From JBGTSJ01 sp041940305 (GTDB taxonomy: Bacteria > Planctomycetota > Planctomycetia > Planctomycetales > Planctomycetaceae), in the NCBI GenBank assembly GCA_041940305.1, contig JBGTSJ010000004.1, positions 248,001-312,000 on the forward strand: a stretch of 64,000 bases of DNA, in the 5' to 3' direction. Positions 9,426 to 17,511 of this stretch are shown here, piece after piece (the stretch's first letter is position 1; each line of letters begins with the position of its first letter). Under the pieces are notes generated by a model. It worked only from the letters and a program-made list of their open reading frames with translations, did no database searches and had not been told where the DNA came from. The position numbers were made by a program, and so were the translations under genes.

Positions 9426-9525
9426 GCGGACAGTGTAGCAGATTGCCACCGCACCAAATGGAGGTCGATCAGAACGCCCAAGCACTTCAAGTGGGCCGCG
9501 CCCAGACTGCGATCGACGACGCCTC

Positions 9526-11004
9526 CTACAGGTCCGACTCCACCGCCTGCCGCTGGTACAGCGGCAGGTGGCGATAATAGACCTCCAGCGTGAGGATCGA
9601 CAGGCACGTCGTGTACAACCGGCCGCCGTTGTCGGTGCCGTGCGGGTCCCGCTTGCTGCCGTCGTCATTAAAGGCCGCCCAACTGCCGGCGGCGTGGCCT
9701 TCGCGCTCCTGCGTCGAGACAAGCTGCTCGCGCATGGCGGCGTTCCACGTTGCCCACTCCTCGCCTCCCCAGTGATGCACCACCTGGGTGGCGTAGTAGT
9801 TGAAATACATGTTGTCGCGGGACGGGCCGATCGACGCGAGATACGCCATTCCCTCACCGAGCGCAGGCTGGTCGTGAGTCCAGCCGAGATACATCCGACA
9901 CAACAGGCCGACCGCCGTCGTCGTCGGTCCGCGTCCCGGCCGGTCGTAGCCGTAAAAGGCTCCGTTCTGCTCCTGCACACTGTCCAGGAATTTCGTGGCG
10001 AGTTGCCGTGTGCGGATCGGGACCCGCAACCCGCTCATCCGTCCGCTCGCCAGCGCCATCACTTGCCAGCCGGCGACAGACGTGTCGCTCGTCTCATCGC
10101 GAAAGAGATAGCGCCAGCCGCCAGTGCGGGGATTCTGCGCTTCGCAGATGTAGGTCACGGCGAACTGCGCCGGAGCTTTGAGCTGGGCGTCCTTGGAAAC
10201 GCCGTATGCTTCGCAGAGGACGATTGTCGCCAGCCCCTGGGCGTACATGCCGGTATTGCCTTCCACCTCCTGCAGGCTGGCCCCGTACTCATCTTTCTCG
10301 ATCTTGCTGACGAGATACTTCAGTCCGTGGTCTACGACTTCCTGATAATCCCCATGCTGATGCGAATGCCCCGCGCCGAGAAAGCAGAGCAGCGCCATTG
10401 ATGTGGCCGCCACGGTGCAGGGAGTCAGGTTTCCGGGATGCAGGCACTCTTCGCCGCATTCGTCCGTGCGATGATCGAAGTTCCAGCTGCCGTCGTCCCG
10501 CTGATGAGCGGCGAGCCACTTGAGGCCGTTGGAGACCGCCGCTTCGCTCTCGGTCGTCCCGCCGAACGCCTGCACCAGCGCGGCCCGCGCCGCCTCGCTC
10601 CGCCCGGCCAGTTGATCCGCCTTCGCCGTCGGACCGAGCATCTCCTCCACCGTCGGCTTCACCTGCAGCGGCTGCAGGTCGAGTTTCACCGTGGCTGGCG
10701 ACGGCGTGTCGCTCACCTTAATCGCATTCACCGGTTCGGCCGCGGCGTTGGTGCTGCCGTCGCGGAGTTGCTCCGGCATCACGTTCGCTTCGAGCGGATC
10801 GTCGATAGCCGGGTTTGCGACGGTCTCGACCGTCGTGACGAACAGCGTTTCGCTCAACGTCTCGACCGGCAATAGAATAAACGCGAAACACAGCAGCAGC
10901 GTGGCATGCAGGCAGACGCTGATCAGCGTACCGCGGAGCGAATCGCGGCGCGTGGCGAGCCAATGGCCGATGCGGCGACGGAAAGAGGAATCCGCGTCAG
11001 ACAT
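9526..11004 (-). CDS. Prenyltransferase/squalene-oxidase-repeat protein with N-terminal membrane anchor
   Basis: 492 residues. Start chosen at the ATG at 11004 (MSDADSSFRRR); the open frame runs on upstream but encodes only Arg-rich junk. A membrane segment follows at about residues 27-45 (LISVCLHATLLLCFAFILL). From about residue 150 the protein consists of alpha/alpha-toroid repeats with QW-like motifs (GLKWLAAHQRDDGSW, TGGWRYLFRDE, NGAFYGYDRPGRGPT). Planctomycetes have many such anchored terpene-cyclase-fold proteins. The catalytic DxDD of squalene-hopene cyclase is not evident, so a protein- or ligand-binding scaffold is more likely than hopanoid synthesis. Confidence 0.8.
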   Translation of the reverse strand: MSDADSSFRRRIGHWLATRRDSLRGTLISVCLHATLLLCFAFILLPVETLSETLFVTTVETVANPAIDDPLEANVMPEQLRDGSTNAAAEPVNAIKVSDTPSPATVKLDLQPLQVKPTVEEMLGPTAKADQLAGRSEAARAALVQAFGGTTESEAAVSNGLKWLAAHQRDDGSWNFDHRTDECGEECLHPGNLTPCTVAATSMALLCFLGAGHSHQHGDYQEVVDHGLKYLVSKIEKDEYGASLQEVEGNTGMYAQGLATIVLCEAYGVSKDAQLKAPAQFAVTYICEAQNPRTGGWRYLFRDETSDTSVAGWQVMALASGRMSGLRVPIRTRQLATKFLDSVQEQNGAFYGYDRPGRGPTTTAVGLLCRMYLGWTHDQPALGEGMAYLASIGPSRDNMYFNYYATQVVHHWGGEEWATWNAAMREQLVSTQEREGHAAGSWAAFNDDGSKRDPHGTDNGGRLYTTCLSILTLEVYYRHLPLYQRQAVESDL

Positions 11005-11099
11005 GCAGGTCGAATGGCGGCGATGACCGGGGACGAGGCCTCTATTCGACCGAACCACGGCCTGTCCCGCAACTGCGATCGCCGCGTGCCGGGAAGGCC

Positions 11100-11363
11100 T
11101 TATCCCCCGCCGACTGAACGCAGGAAGTGCACCTCGGCGTCGGCCGGCACCGGCTGCAGCAGGCTTGGACCGACCATTTCGGAACCGATCACGACGCTGA
11201 AGCCGGGGCGGATGCGATCGTCTTCGCACAGCCGTTCGCGAATTCCGGGAAAGCGGGCGTCCAACTCGTCGAGGACGGCCCGCAGCGTCCCGCCGGACAC
11301 GTCGACTTCGGCGCACCCGCCGGTCAGGCGTCGCAGGGGGGGCGGGATGAAAACGCGGGGCAC
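11100..11363 (-). CDS. MoaD/ThiS-family ubiquitin-like sulfur carrier
   Basis: 87 residues with a GTG start at 11363, chosen because CGGAG lies 9 bases upstream. A TTG at 11384 would overlap the lpdA stop (TTGA) and is the alternative. The fold pattern is MoaD-like: a beta-strand start (VFIPPPLRRL), GGTLRAVLDELDARFPG, and a C-terminus reading EVHFLRSVGGG, so it has the Gly-Gly tail that is adenylated and thiocarboxylated in sulfur carriers. It follows lpdA by 17 bases. No E1-like activating enzyme or partner subunit is adjacent, so the pathway (molybdopterin, thiamine or other sulfur transfer) is open. Confidence 0.75.
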   Translation of the reverse strand: MPRVFIPPPLRRLTGGCAEVDVSGGTLRAVLDELDARFPGIRERLCEDDRIRPGFSVVIGSEMVGPSLLQPVPADAEVHFLRSVGGG

Positions 11364-11380
11364 CGTGATCGGCTCCGATT

Positions 11381-12766
11381 TCAAATGTGCAGAGCGCGAT
11401 CGTCGACCGCCAGCGCCGCCTCCTTGACCACTTCCGACAGCGTCGGATGCGCGTGCGTGCAGCGGGCCAGGTCCTCGCTGCTGGCGCCGAACTCCATCGC
11501 GACGGCGGCCTCCGCGATCAGGTCGCCCGCGCGAGGGCCGATGATGTGCACACCGAGGATGCGATCCGTTTCCGCGTCGGCCAGGATCTTGACTCGTCCG
11601 GTCGTGTGCCCCAACGCCCGCGCGCGTCCGTTGGCCACGAAGGGGAAAACGCCTTTCCGATACTCGATGTCGTCCTCCTTGAGCTGCTCCTCGGTGCGGC
11701 CGACGCTGGCGATCTCCGGGTGTGTGTACACGACGCCGGGGATCGCGTCGTAGTTGACGTGCCCGTAGCCGGTCGCCATCCACTCCGCGCACGCGACCCC
11801 TTCGTCCTCCGCCTTGTGGGCCAGCATGGGGCCGCGGATGACGTCGCCGATGGCGTAAACGCCTTCGACGGACGTCTCAAACCGCTCATTGACCGGCACG
11901 CGCCCTTTGTCATCCAGTTCGAGACCGATCGTCTCCAGCCCGAGGCCCTCGGTGTTGGGCCGCCTGCCGACTGCCAGCAGCACTCGGTCACACTGGATCG
12001 GGTCCACGTCGGCGCATTCAACAACGCAGTGCTTCTTCTTCGCGACAGCACCGGTCACGCGCGTCCCCAGCCGGAACTCCATGCCCTGCTTCTTGAAGAC
12101 CTTGAGCGCCTCGGTCGCAATCTCGGCATCCATCCCCGGCAGAATGCGGTCGAGGTATTCCAGGACTGTGACCTTTGAGCCCAATCGCCGCCAGACGGCT
12201 CCCAGTTCCAGGCCGATATACCCCGCCCCGATCACCACCAGGTGCTCGGGCACCGACTCATACGAGAGAGCCTCGGTGCTGGTGCCGATGCGGTCGCCGT
12301 CCAGTTCCACTCCCTTGAGCGCTGCCGACACACTGCCGGTGGCGATGACGACGCGGTCCGCCTGCAGCGTCTGCTCCCCGTCTCCTGCGGCGACGACGAT
12401 CTCCCCCGGCCCGGCGAACCGGCCGCGCCCCCGGTGGTGCGTGATCTTCCGCTGCTTGAACAGTCCGGCGATCCCCTTCGTGAGGGTGGAGACGACCTGG
12501 GTCTTGCGCTGCAGCATTCGCTTCAGGTCGAAGCCGACTTCTCCCAATTGGATGCCATGTTCCGAGAAGGAGTCTCGCGCTTCAGCGTACAGTTCGCTGG
12601 ACTCCAGGAGTGCCTTACTCGGGATACATCCGACCCGCAGACAGGTGCCGCCGAGCTGTTCGTTCTCATCCACGCAGGCGACGTTCATCCCCAGCTGTGC
12701 CGCCCGGAGAGCGCACACGTAGCCGCCGGGTCCGGCGCCGATCACCACCAGGTCGTATTCCGCCAT
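11381..12766 (-). CDS. lpdA: Dihydrolipoyl dehydrogenase
   Basis: E3 flavoenzyme of the 2-oxo acid dehydrogenase or glycine cleavage complexes; oxidises dihydrolipoamide with NAD+. 461 residues. An FAD-binding GAGPGG is at residue 11. The redox-active disulfide motif is GGTCLRVGCIPSK (about residues 39-51). The NAD-binding motif VVIGAGYIGLELG lies near residue 180, the FAD motif YAIGDV near 305, and the C-terminal HAHPTLSE supplies the His-Glu catalytic pair. No E1 or E2 gene lies next to it. It is followed at 17 bases by a MoaD-like gene, so the two are probably co-transcribed. Confidence 0.95.
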   Translation of the reverse strand: MAEYDLVVIGAGPGGYVCALRAAQLGMNVACVDENEQLGGTCLRVGCIPSKALLESSELYAEARDSFSEHGIQLGEVGFDLKRMLQRKTQVVSTLTKGIAGLFKQRKITHHRGRGRFAGPGEIVVAAGDGEQTLQADRVVIATGSVSAALKGVELDGDRIGTSTEALSYESVPEHLVVIGAGYIGLELGAVWRRLGSKVTVLEYLDRILPGMDAEIATEALKVFKKQGMEFRLGTRVTGAVAKKKHCVVECADVDPIQCDRVLLAVGRRPNTEGLGLETIGLELDDKGRVPVNERFETSVEGVYAIGDVIRGPMLAHKAEDEGVACAEWMATGYGHVNYDAIPGVVYTHPEIASVGRTEEQLKEDDIEYRKGVFPFVANGRARALGHTTGRVKILADAETDRILGVHIIGPRAGDLIAEAAVAMEFGASSEDLARCTHAHPTLSEVVKEAALAVDDRALHI

Positions 12767-12816
12767 TCCGTCTCGCTTCGATCTCGGTACTTCGATTCTC
12801 GCAGGGCGCGCAATGC

Positions 12817-12853
12817 AGCGCCCCCCGGCCGCAGGGGGCGTCCGGGGGGCGCT
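12817..12853. repeat. GC-rich inverted repeat upstream of lpdA
   Basis: Perfect 12-base arms AGCGCCCCCCGG (12817-12828) and CCGGGGGGCGCT (12842-12853) around a 13-base loop. It lies between the stop of the exported protein at 13051 and the lpdA start, so it may end transcription of the former. There is no T-tract. No other gene is visible in 12767-13050. Confidence 0.55.
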
Positions 12854-13050
12854 TCATCATGTCGAGATGGACTGCGTTTGGGAACCCACATGGTGGGGGC
12901 CGGGACGGCACACGGAGAGCGGGTGAAAGAACCGTTGCCGAGGTCGCCAACGTTCTGGTTCGGGGCGATCGGACCGAAGTCGGCAGACATCGGCGACCGA
13001 AAGTTCACACACTCGAAGGGTGCCCGCCGCGGCGGTGCTGGAGGGATCGA

Positions 13051-13611
13051 TCAGAACTCCAGCACCACGCGGCGACCACGGATCAACCGCACGTAACGGG
13101 CGTCGCATTGCCCGTCGACGTCGGCCTCCACGCGGTACACATGCGGAATCCCCGGAATCAACGGGTCCGTCTCGAAGTGCCAGATGCACGCATCGTACAG
13201 GTCCTGGAAACCCGTGACTTCGTCTTCCGTACGGTATTCGTACGTCACGAAGACCCGGACGTTCGTCGCGCCTTTCGGCGCCCGCACGTCCAGCATCGCC
13301 ACCCGGGGGTGGCGATCGGCCGGGATGGGCCAGGACTGACGGCGATACGTCGTACCCAGCGTTCCGGGCGGCGGGGGGACCGTCGCCGTGACGGGCATGA
13401 CGCCCGCCACCATCGGAGCCAAGGGATACGTTACAGCCGGCGACAGGCTCCAGTCGGAGGAGACGTACGCCCCCGTCACGGAGCTGTTTTCACAAGGACA
13501 GGACGCCAGACGGATCTCGTCATTCGCGCCGCCAATGCCTGTCGAGAGCAGGCAGGCGGCGACAATCAGACCCGGCCCGGCGCGCTGCATGGCTCGCCTC
13601 AGGAGCGTCAT
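13051..13611 (-). CDS. Exported hypothetical protein with a TIGR03000-like C-terminal domain
   Basis: 186 residues from the ATG at 13611 (GAGG about 7 bases upstream); the open frame further upstream looks random. The N-terminus is a signal peptide (MTLLRRAMQRAG then LIVAACLLSTGIGGAN). The C-terminal half (ATNVRVFVTYEY ... PLIPGIPHVYRVEADVDG ... GRRVVLEF) has the strand pattern of the planctomycete TIGR03000 domain, a small beta-sandwich of unknown function that normally ends in a GxxVxVxF strand. No partner is apparent. Confidence 0.6.
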   Translation of the reverse strand: MTLLRRAMQRAGPGLIVAACLLSTGIGGANDEIRLASCPCENSSVTGAYVSSDWSLSPAVTYPLAPMVAGVMPVTATVPPPPGTLGTTYRRQSWPIPADRHPRVAMLDVRAPKGATNVRVFVTYEYRTEDEVTGFQDLYDACIWHFETDPLIPGIPHVYRVEADVDGQCDARYVRLIRGRRVVLEF

Positions 13612-13775
13612 AGGGGGCCTCGCTGAATCAGTGAGAGGGGACGTGTCAGCAGTTCGCAGGTGGACCGCAAAACCTACACCCTGCCGCACGACGCGTCGGA
13701 GAGAAGACGCGTTTCGCCCCTGATTCCGGGCAGATTCCGGGTCGGGCCGCCGTCAGCCTTTCCTGACCGGAAAAG

Positions 13776-14477
13776 TCAATGACCGGCTGCTGCGGAACTG
13801 GCTTCTCGCTCATCCGACGGAGTGCGGACACCGTACTCCCATTGCAGTCCCGCTGCGGTGATCGCCAGCAGCACCGGGTACCACCAGCCCATGTGCATCC
13901 GGAACAGGATGCGGAAGAACGTCAGGTCGTCCACATACATCCAGGAGCAATACAGGACCGCCGCAAACAGGACCAGCGAGAACCCCAGCACCGGCTTCGC
14001 CCTCGTATGTCGGGACCGATACGCCAGCCAGAGCGCGATCAAGCCAGCAACCAGATTGGAACCGGCGAAGATTCGCAGGTCGTTCATCAACGCCTGCAGC
14101 GTTTCATCATAGAACGTGCGGATGCGGACCTTGATCGATCGCACCTTGTCGAGCAACGGGTGAGCCGCACCTGGTTCCGGCGGCAGTACGCGCATCCGGG
14201 TCAGGTCGGCGACGTAGCCGGCCGGGTCCAACCGGTAGCGGTCGATCTCATGTTGCACGGCGGCAATCTGATCTTCCGTCATCAGACTGGCAACCAGCGG
14301 AACGGCCAGCGCCTCCTCCGCGATCGACACGATCGGTTCCGCAAACGCCAGCGTCTTCTCCGTGACGAACTCTCGGGCGTGCGATTCCAGCCGCTCCGGG
14401 AGGAGGCAGATATACGCGAGGAATCCGCCGAAGAAGAGCACGACGAGCGTGTTGAGTCCCAATGCGGCGGCACGCAT
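13776..14477 (-). CDS. Multi-pass membrane protein of unknown function
   Basis: 233 residues. There is an N-terminal membrane helix (LGLNTLVVLFFGGFLAYICLL), a soluble helical region of about 100 residues, then three more helices (FAGSNLVAGLIALWLAYRS, VLGFSLVLFAAVLYCSWMYV, WWYPVLLAITAAGLQW). The mid-region suggests a periplasmic helical domain. It lies 44 bases after the MsrP-like gene on the same strand, but it has none of the heme-binding histidine pattern of MsrQ, so I do not call it the MsrP partner. Family not recognised. Confidence 0.6.
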   Translation of the reverse strand: MRAAALGLNTLVVLFFGGFLAYICLLPERLESHAREFVTEKTLAFAEPIVSIAEEALAVPLVASLMTEDQIAAVQHEIDRYRLDPAGYVADLTRMRVLPPEPGAAHPLLDKVRSIKVRIRTFYDETLQALMNDLRIFAGSNLVAGLIALWLAYRSRHTRAKPVLGFSLVLFAAVLYCSWMYVDDLTFFRILFRMHMGWWYPVLLAITAAGLQWEYGVRTPSDEREASSAAAGH

Positions 14478-14521
14478 CAGTCACTCCCACGTGAGTTCCA
14501 CGGCTGTCGCTGCCGATCCGA

Positions 14522-15511
14522 TCAACTGTAGAGCGCGCCGACAAACTCCCCGTAGCCATTGTAGGGCTGGGTTTCGTATCGGTCTTGCGTCCCCAGCATC
14601 CACTCCGTCGCCTGGCTCCAGCGCGGATGCGGCACGGTGGGATCGACGTTCGCCTCGAAAGCGTACTCGTGCGGTGCGACGGTGTTCCAGAACGTCGCCG
14701 GCTGCCGGTCGGTCAGTTCGATCTTCACGATCGACTTGCAGCTCTTGAAGCCGTACTTCCACGGCAGCACCAGACGGATCGGCGCGCCGTGCTGCTTCGG
14801 CAGCGGTGCTCCAAAGATGCCCGTCGCGATGAAGGCCAGCTCGTTGCGGGCTTCGTCGATCGTGATGCCTTCGGTGTAGGGCCATGGCAGCGACGCATCG
14901 GACTGGTTGGGCGCCTGGTCCGGCCGCTCGAAGGTGGTGAACGTCACGAACTTCGCCGTGGCTTCCGGTTCGACTTCTTTCAGGAGCGCCGCCAGCGGAA
15001 AACCGGTCCACGGGACGCACATCGCCCATGTCTCCACGCAGCGATGCCTGTAAGCGCGCTCTTCGAGGCGGAACAGTTTGTGAACGTCCTCCAGATCAAA
15101 CGTCCGCGGCTTCGCGCAAAGGCCCGTCACCTCGAACGACCAGGGACTCGGCTGGAAGTCGGCGACGTGGCGATACACCGACTTGGAACGCGTGAACTCG
15201 TAAAAGTTTGCGTACTCCGCGGCATCACGGGCCAGCGTTTCCGGCCGGCCGTATTCAAAGGCCAGGTTCTCAACCGCCGGATAGTAGCTGTCAAACTCCT
15301 GTGCGATCGCGTCGGCCCGGCCCGCTTCGGCGATTTCGGCGTCGGTCGGCTTGCTGCAACCATTCAGCAGCGGAGCCAGCGTCGCGCCGGCGGCCGAAAC
15401 GCCGATCGCGCGCAGAAAGTCGCGGCGATGCCGGCGACGGTCCCGATACACGCTCTCCGCAGTATGGGCATGCTCCGGGAGATCCCAGGGACGACGAACG
15501 AAATACTGCAT
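14522..15511 (-). CDS. msrP: Protein-methionine-sulfoxide reductase catalytic subunit MsrP-like (Tat molybdoenzyme)
   Basis: 329 residues; a periplasmic sulfite-oxidase-fold molybdopterin enzyme of the YedY/MsrP branch that repairs oxidised methionines. A Tat signal (RRHRRDFLRAIGVSAAG, about residues 26-42) is followed by LLNGC, which could also serve as a lipobox. Moco-binding features include HRCVETWAM with the presumed Mo-ligand Cys158, then WTGFPLAALL, QHGAPIRLVLPWKYGFKS and PATFWN. The usual membrane heme partner MsrQ is not seen nearby. The Tat signal fits export as a folded cofactor-loaded protein. Confidence 0.9.
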   Translation of the reverse strand: MQYFVRRPWDLPEHAHTAESVYRDRRRHRRDFLRAIGVSAAGATLAPLLNGCSKPTDAEIAEAGRADAIAQEFDSYYPAVENLAFEYGRPETLARDAAEYANFYEFTRSKSVYRHVADFQPSPWSFEVTGLCAKPRTFDLEDVHKLFRLEERAYRHRCVETWAMCVPWTGFPLAALLKEVEPEATAKFVTFTTFERPDQAPNQSDASLPWPYTEGITIDEARNELAFIATGIFGAPLPKQHGAPIRLVLPWKYGFKSCKSIVKIELTDRQPATFWNTVAPHEYAFEANVDPTVPHPRWSQATEWMLGTQDRYETQPYNGYGEFVGALYS

Positions 15512-15596
15512 CGATGACTCCTCAATGAATCGTCGTGCAACGGTCAGGCGCCCGCAGGGCGCATTGGATCGACGCGGCGGGTGATCGGGTTGCCGG

Positions 15597-16457
15597 TTAC
15601 TCTCCGCGTGCGAGCTTCTGGAAACGGGACCGCAGGTCGTGTGTCACTGGACCGGGCTGACCATTGCCGATCTGTCGCCCGTCCAGCTTGACGACCGGGA
15701 TCACTTCCGCAGCCGTTCCTGTCAGGAAGCATTCGTCTGCGGCATAGATGTCGTGGCGCAGCAGCGGAACTTCCTGCACCGTAATGCCGGCCTCACGCGC
15801 CAGGCCGATTACGGCGTTGCGGGTGATGCCTTCGAGGATGCCGGCCTCGGTGGACGGCGTTTTCAGCACGTCATTCTTGACGATGAAAATATTGTCGCCC
15901 GTGCATTCGGCGACTTCTCCCTTGTGATTGAGCATCAGCGCCTCCTGGCATCCGGCGTCGGTGGCTTCGATCTTGGCCAGGATATTGTTGAGGTAATTGA
16001 GGGACTTAATCCGCGGGCTGAGCGCGCCGGGGTGGTTGCGCAGCGTGCTGGCGGTGATGATGGCCAGGCCGTTGCGATAAAACTCTTCCGGATAGAGCGT
16101 GATCGTGTCGGCGATGACGATTACCTGCGGATGGCTCGTCTTGCGGATATCGAGCCCGAGATAGCCGGCGCCGCGCGTGACCACCAGCCGGACGTAGCCG
16201 TCGGTGATCTTGTTGGCCGCGACGGTGTCTTCGACCGCTTTCGTCATCTCCGGCTTCGAAAGCGGAATCTCGAGGCGGATGGCGAGGGCGCTTTCGTACA
16301 GGCGGTCGACGTGCTCCTGCAGCAGGAAGACGCGCTTGCTGTAGACGCGAATCCCTTCGAAGACCCCGTCGCCGTAAAGCAGTCCGTGATCGTAGACACT
16401 GAGCTTCGCCTGCTCTTTATCGAGCAGCTGACCATCGATGTAGACTTTGAGCGACAT
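15597..16457 (-). CDS. ilvE: Branched-chain amino acid aminotransferase (class IV)
   Basis: PLP enzyme transferring amino groups between glutamate and the branched-chain 2-oxo acids. 286 residues from the ATG at 16457 (MSLKVYIDGQLLDKEQAKLS); the open frame extends 40 codons further into non-homologous sequence. Fold-type IV landmarks: DHGLLYGDGVFEGIRVY near residue 22, the presumed PLP lysine in SPRIKSLNYLNNILAK, EALMLNHKGEVAECTGDNIF, and GITRNAVIGLAREAG with a C-terminal ECFLTGTAAEVIPV. D-amino-acid transaminase and aminodeoxychorismate lyase share this fold, but length and motifs fit IlvE best. Confidence 0.9.
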   Translation of the reverse strand: MSLKVYIDGQLLDKEQAKLSVYDHGLLYGDGVFEGIRVYSKRVFLLQEHVDRLYESALAIRLEIPLSKPEMTKAVEDTVAANKITDGYVRLVVTRGAGYLGLDIRKTSHPQVIVIADTITLYPEEFYRNGLAIITASTLRNHPGALSPRIKSLNYLNNILAKIEATDAGCQEALMLNHKGEVAECTGDNIFIVKNDVLKTPSTEAGILEGITRNAVIGLAREAGITVQEVPLLRHDIYAADECFLTGTAAEVIPVVKLDGRQIGNGQPGPVTHDLRSRFQKLARGE

Positions 16458-16544
16458 GGCAGGCCTGGTTGGAGGCTGAGGCCCTCGGGCTGCAACCCGC
16501 GGGCTTGTCCGATGACACGTGCGATTCGGCAGGGGTTCGGACGT

Positions 16545-16570
16545 AAAAACGCCCGGCACTGGGCCGGGCG
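16545..16570 (-). terminator. Rho-independent terminator of the LolD/LolC-like operon
   Basis: On the minus strand, stem CGCCCGGC - loop CCAGT - GCCGGGCG, followed directly by TTTTT (16549-16545). It sits 28 bases beyond the ATPase gene stop, so it ends that operon and insulates ilvE. Confidence 0.85.
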
Positions 16571-16598
16571 ATGGCATTTTCTATCAGTCGTCCGCCGC

Positions 16599-17378
16599 TC
16601 AGGCGGCTTCGTCATGGGCCTGAATGCGGCCTTCCGACAACCTCACGATCCGCTGCGCCTGTGCGGCCAGACGGTCATCGTGCGTCACCATGATGATAGT
16701 CAGCTGGTCATCCTGGTTCAACCGGCTTAACACGTCCATGATCTCTCCGCCGGTGCGGGAGTCGAGGTTGCCGGTCGGCTCGTCCGCCAGCAGCACCCGC
16801 GGCTTGCCGACCAGGGCGCGGGCGATGGCGGCGCGCTGCATCTCTCCGCCGGAGAGCTCCGTCGGGCGGTGCTTGATCCGGTGCTCGAGTCCCACCTTCC
16901 TCACGATCTCCATCGCGTCCGCCGTCAGGTCTTTGCGGCGCTTCCAGTACTCCCACGCCGAGTAGCGGATCATCAGCGGGCTGAGGACGTTCTCCAGGAG
17001 CGTCAGTTCCGGCAGCAGGTGATAGAACTGGAAGACGAATCCGAACACGCGGTTCCGCAGCTCGTCCCGTGTCGCGGCCGGCAGGTCGTCGATGCGGCGG
17101 CCTTCCAGCCGGACTTCGCCGACGTCGGGCGTGTCAAGCAGACCCAGCAGATGCAGCAGCGTGCTCTTCCCGCAACCCGACTGACCGACGACCGCCAGGA
17201 ACTCACCGCGGCTGACGCACACGTCCACGCCCCTCAACACTGGCACTTTGATGTCGCCCTTCCGGTACGCTTTGTCCAGCGCGACCGCGGACACGTGCGT
17301 CGGTGTCGGCTGCTTGTACAGGGGCAGCGTGTAGGTGCCGGGTCGCGACGATGCGGGAGGCTGCGTGGCAACCGCCAT
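16599..17378 (-). CDS. lolD: ABC transporter ATP-binding protein, LolD/MacB type
   Basis: 259 residues. Walker A GQSGCGKST, signature LSGGEMQRAAIARAL, Walker B VLLADEPTGNLD and the H-loop VTHDD are all in place. The family energises transporters that extract lipoproteins from membranes or act as FtsX-type mechanotransmitters. It follows the permease gene at 17512 on the same strand, separated by 133 bases filled mostly by a long inverted repeat. A Rho-independent terminator follows. Planctomycetes have an outer membrane, so a Lol-like role is plausible but not proven. Confidence 0.88.
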   Translation of the reverse strand: MAVATQPPASSRPGTYTLPLYKQPTPTHVSAVALDKAYRKGDIKVPVLRGVDVCVSRGEFLAVVGQSGCGKSTLLHLLGLLDTPDVGEVRLEGRRIDDLPAATRDELRNRVFGFVFQFYHLLPELTLLENVLSPLMIRYSAWEYWKRRKDLTADAMEIVRKVGLEHRIKHRPTELSGGEMQRAAIARALVGKPRVLLADEPTGNLDSRTGGEIMDVLSRLNQDDQLTIIMVTHDDRLAAQAQRIVRLSEGRIQAHDEAA

Positions 17379-17416
17379 GTGCGAGTCCTTTCGCGTAAGG
17401 TGATTCCTGGCGCGTC

Positions 17417-17489
17417 ACAATAGCCCGACGCGCAAGCGAGGGATTGGACGTCCATCCTCAGTGCCCTCGCTTGCGCGTCGGGCTATTGT
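17417..17489. repeat. 73-base element with perfect 26-bp inverted repeats
   Basis: The arms at 17417-17442 and 17464-17489 are exact reverse complements over 26 bases; the loop is 21 bases. The arm core is AGCCCGACGCGCAAGCGAGG. It lies between the permease and ATPase genes of one operon, so it would form a very stable hairpin in the transcript. A related single arm (AGCCCGTAGCGCAAGCAGGG) occurs at 61572-61591, so this looks like a dispersed REP/MITE-like family. Confidence 0.9.
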
Positions 17490-17511
17490 CGAAATCTGGT
17501 TCTGGTGAGAT

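Noticed and set aside
13776..14477. MsrQ partner of the MsrP-like enzyme
   Set aside because: Helix number and histidine pattern do not match the MsrQ heme protein; only adjacency suggested it.
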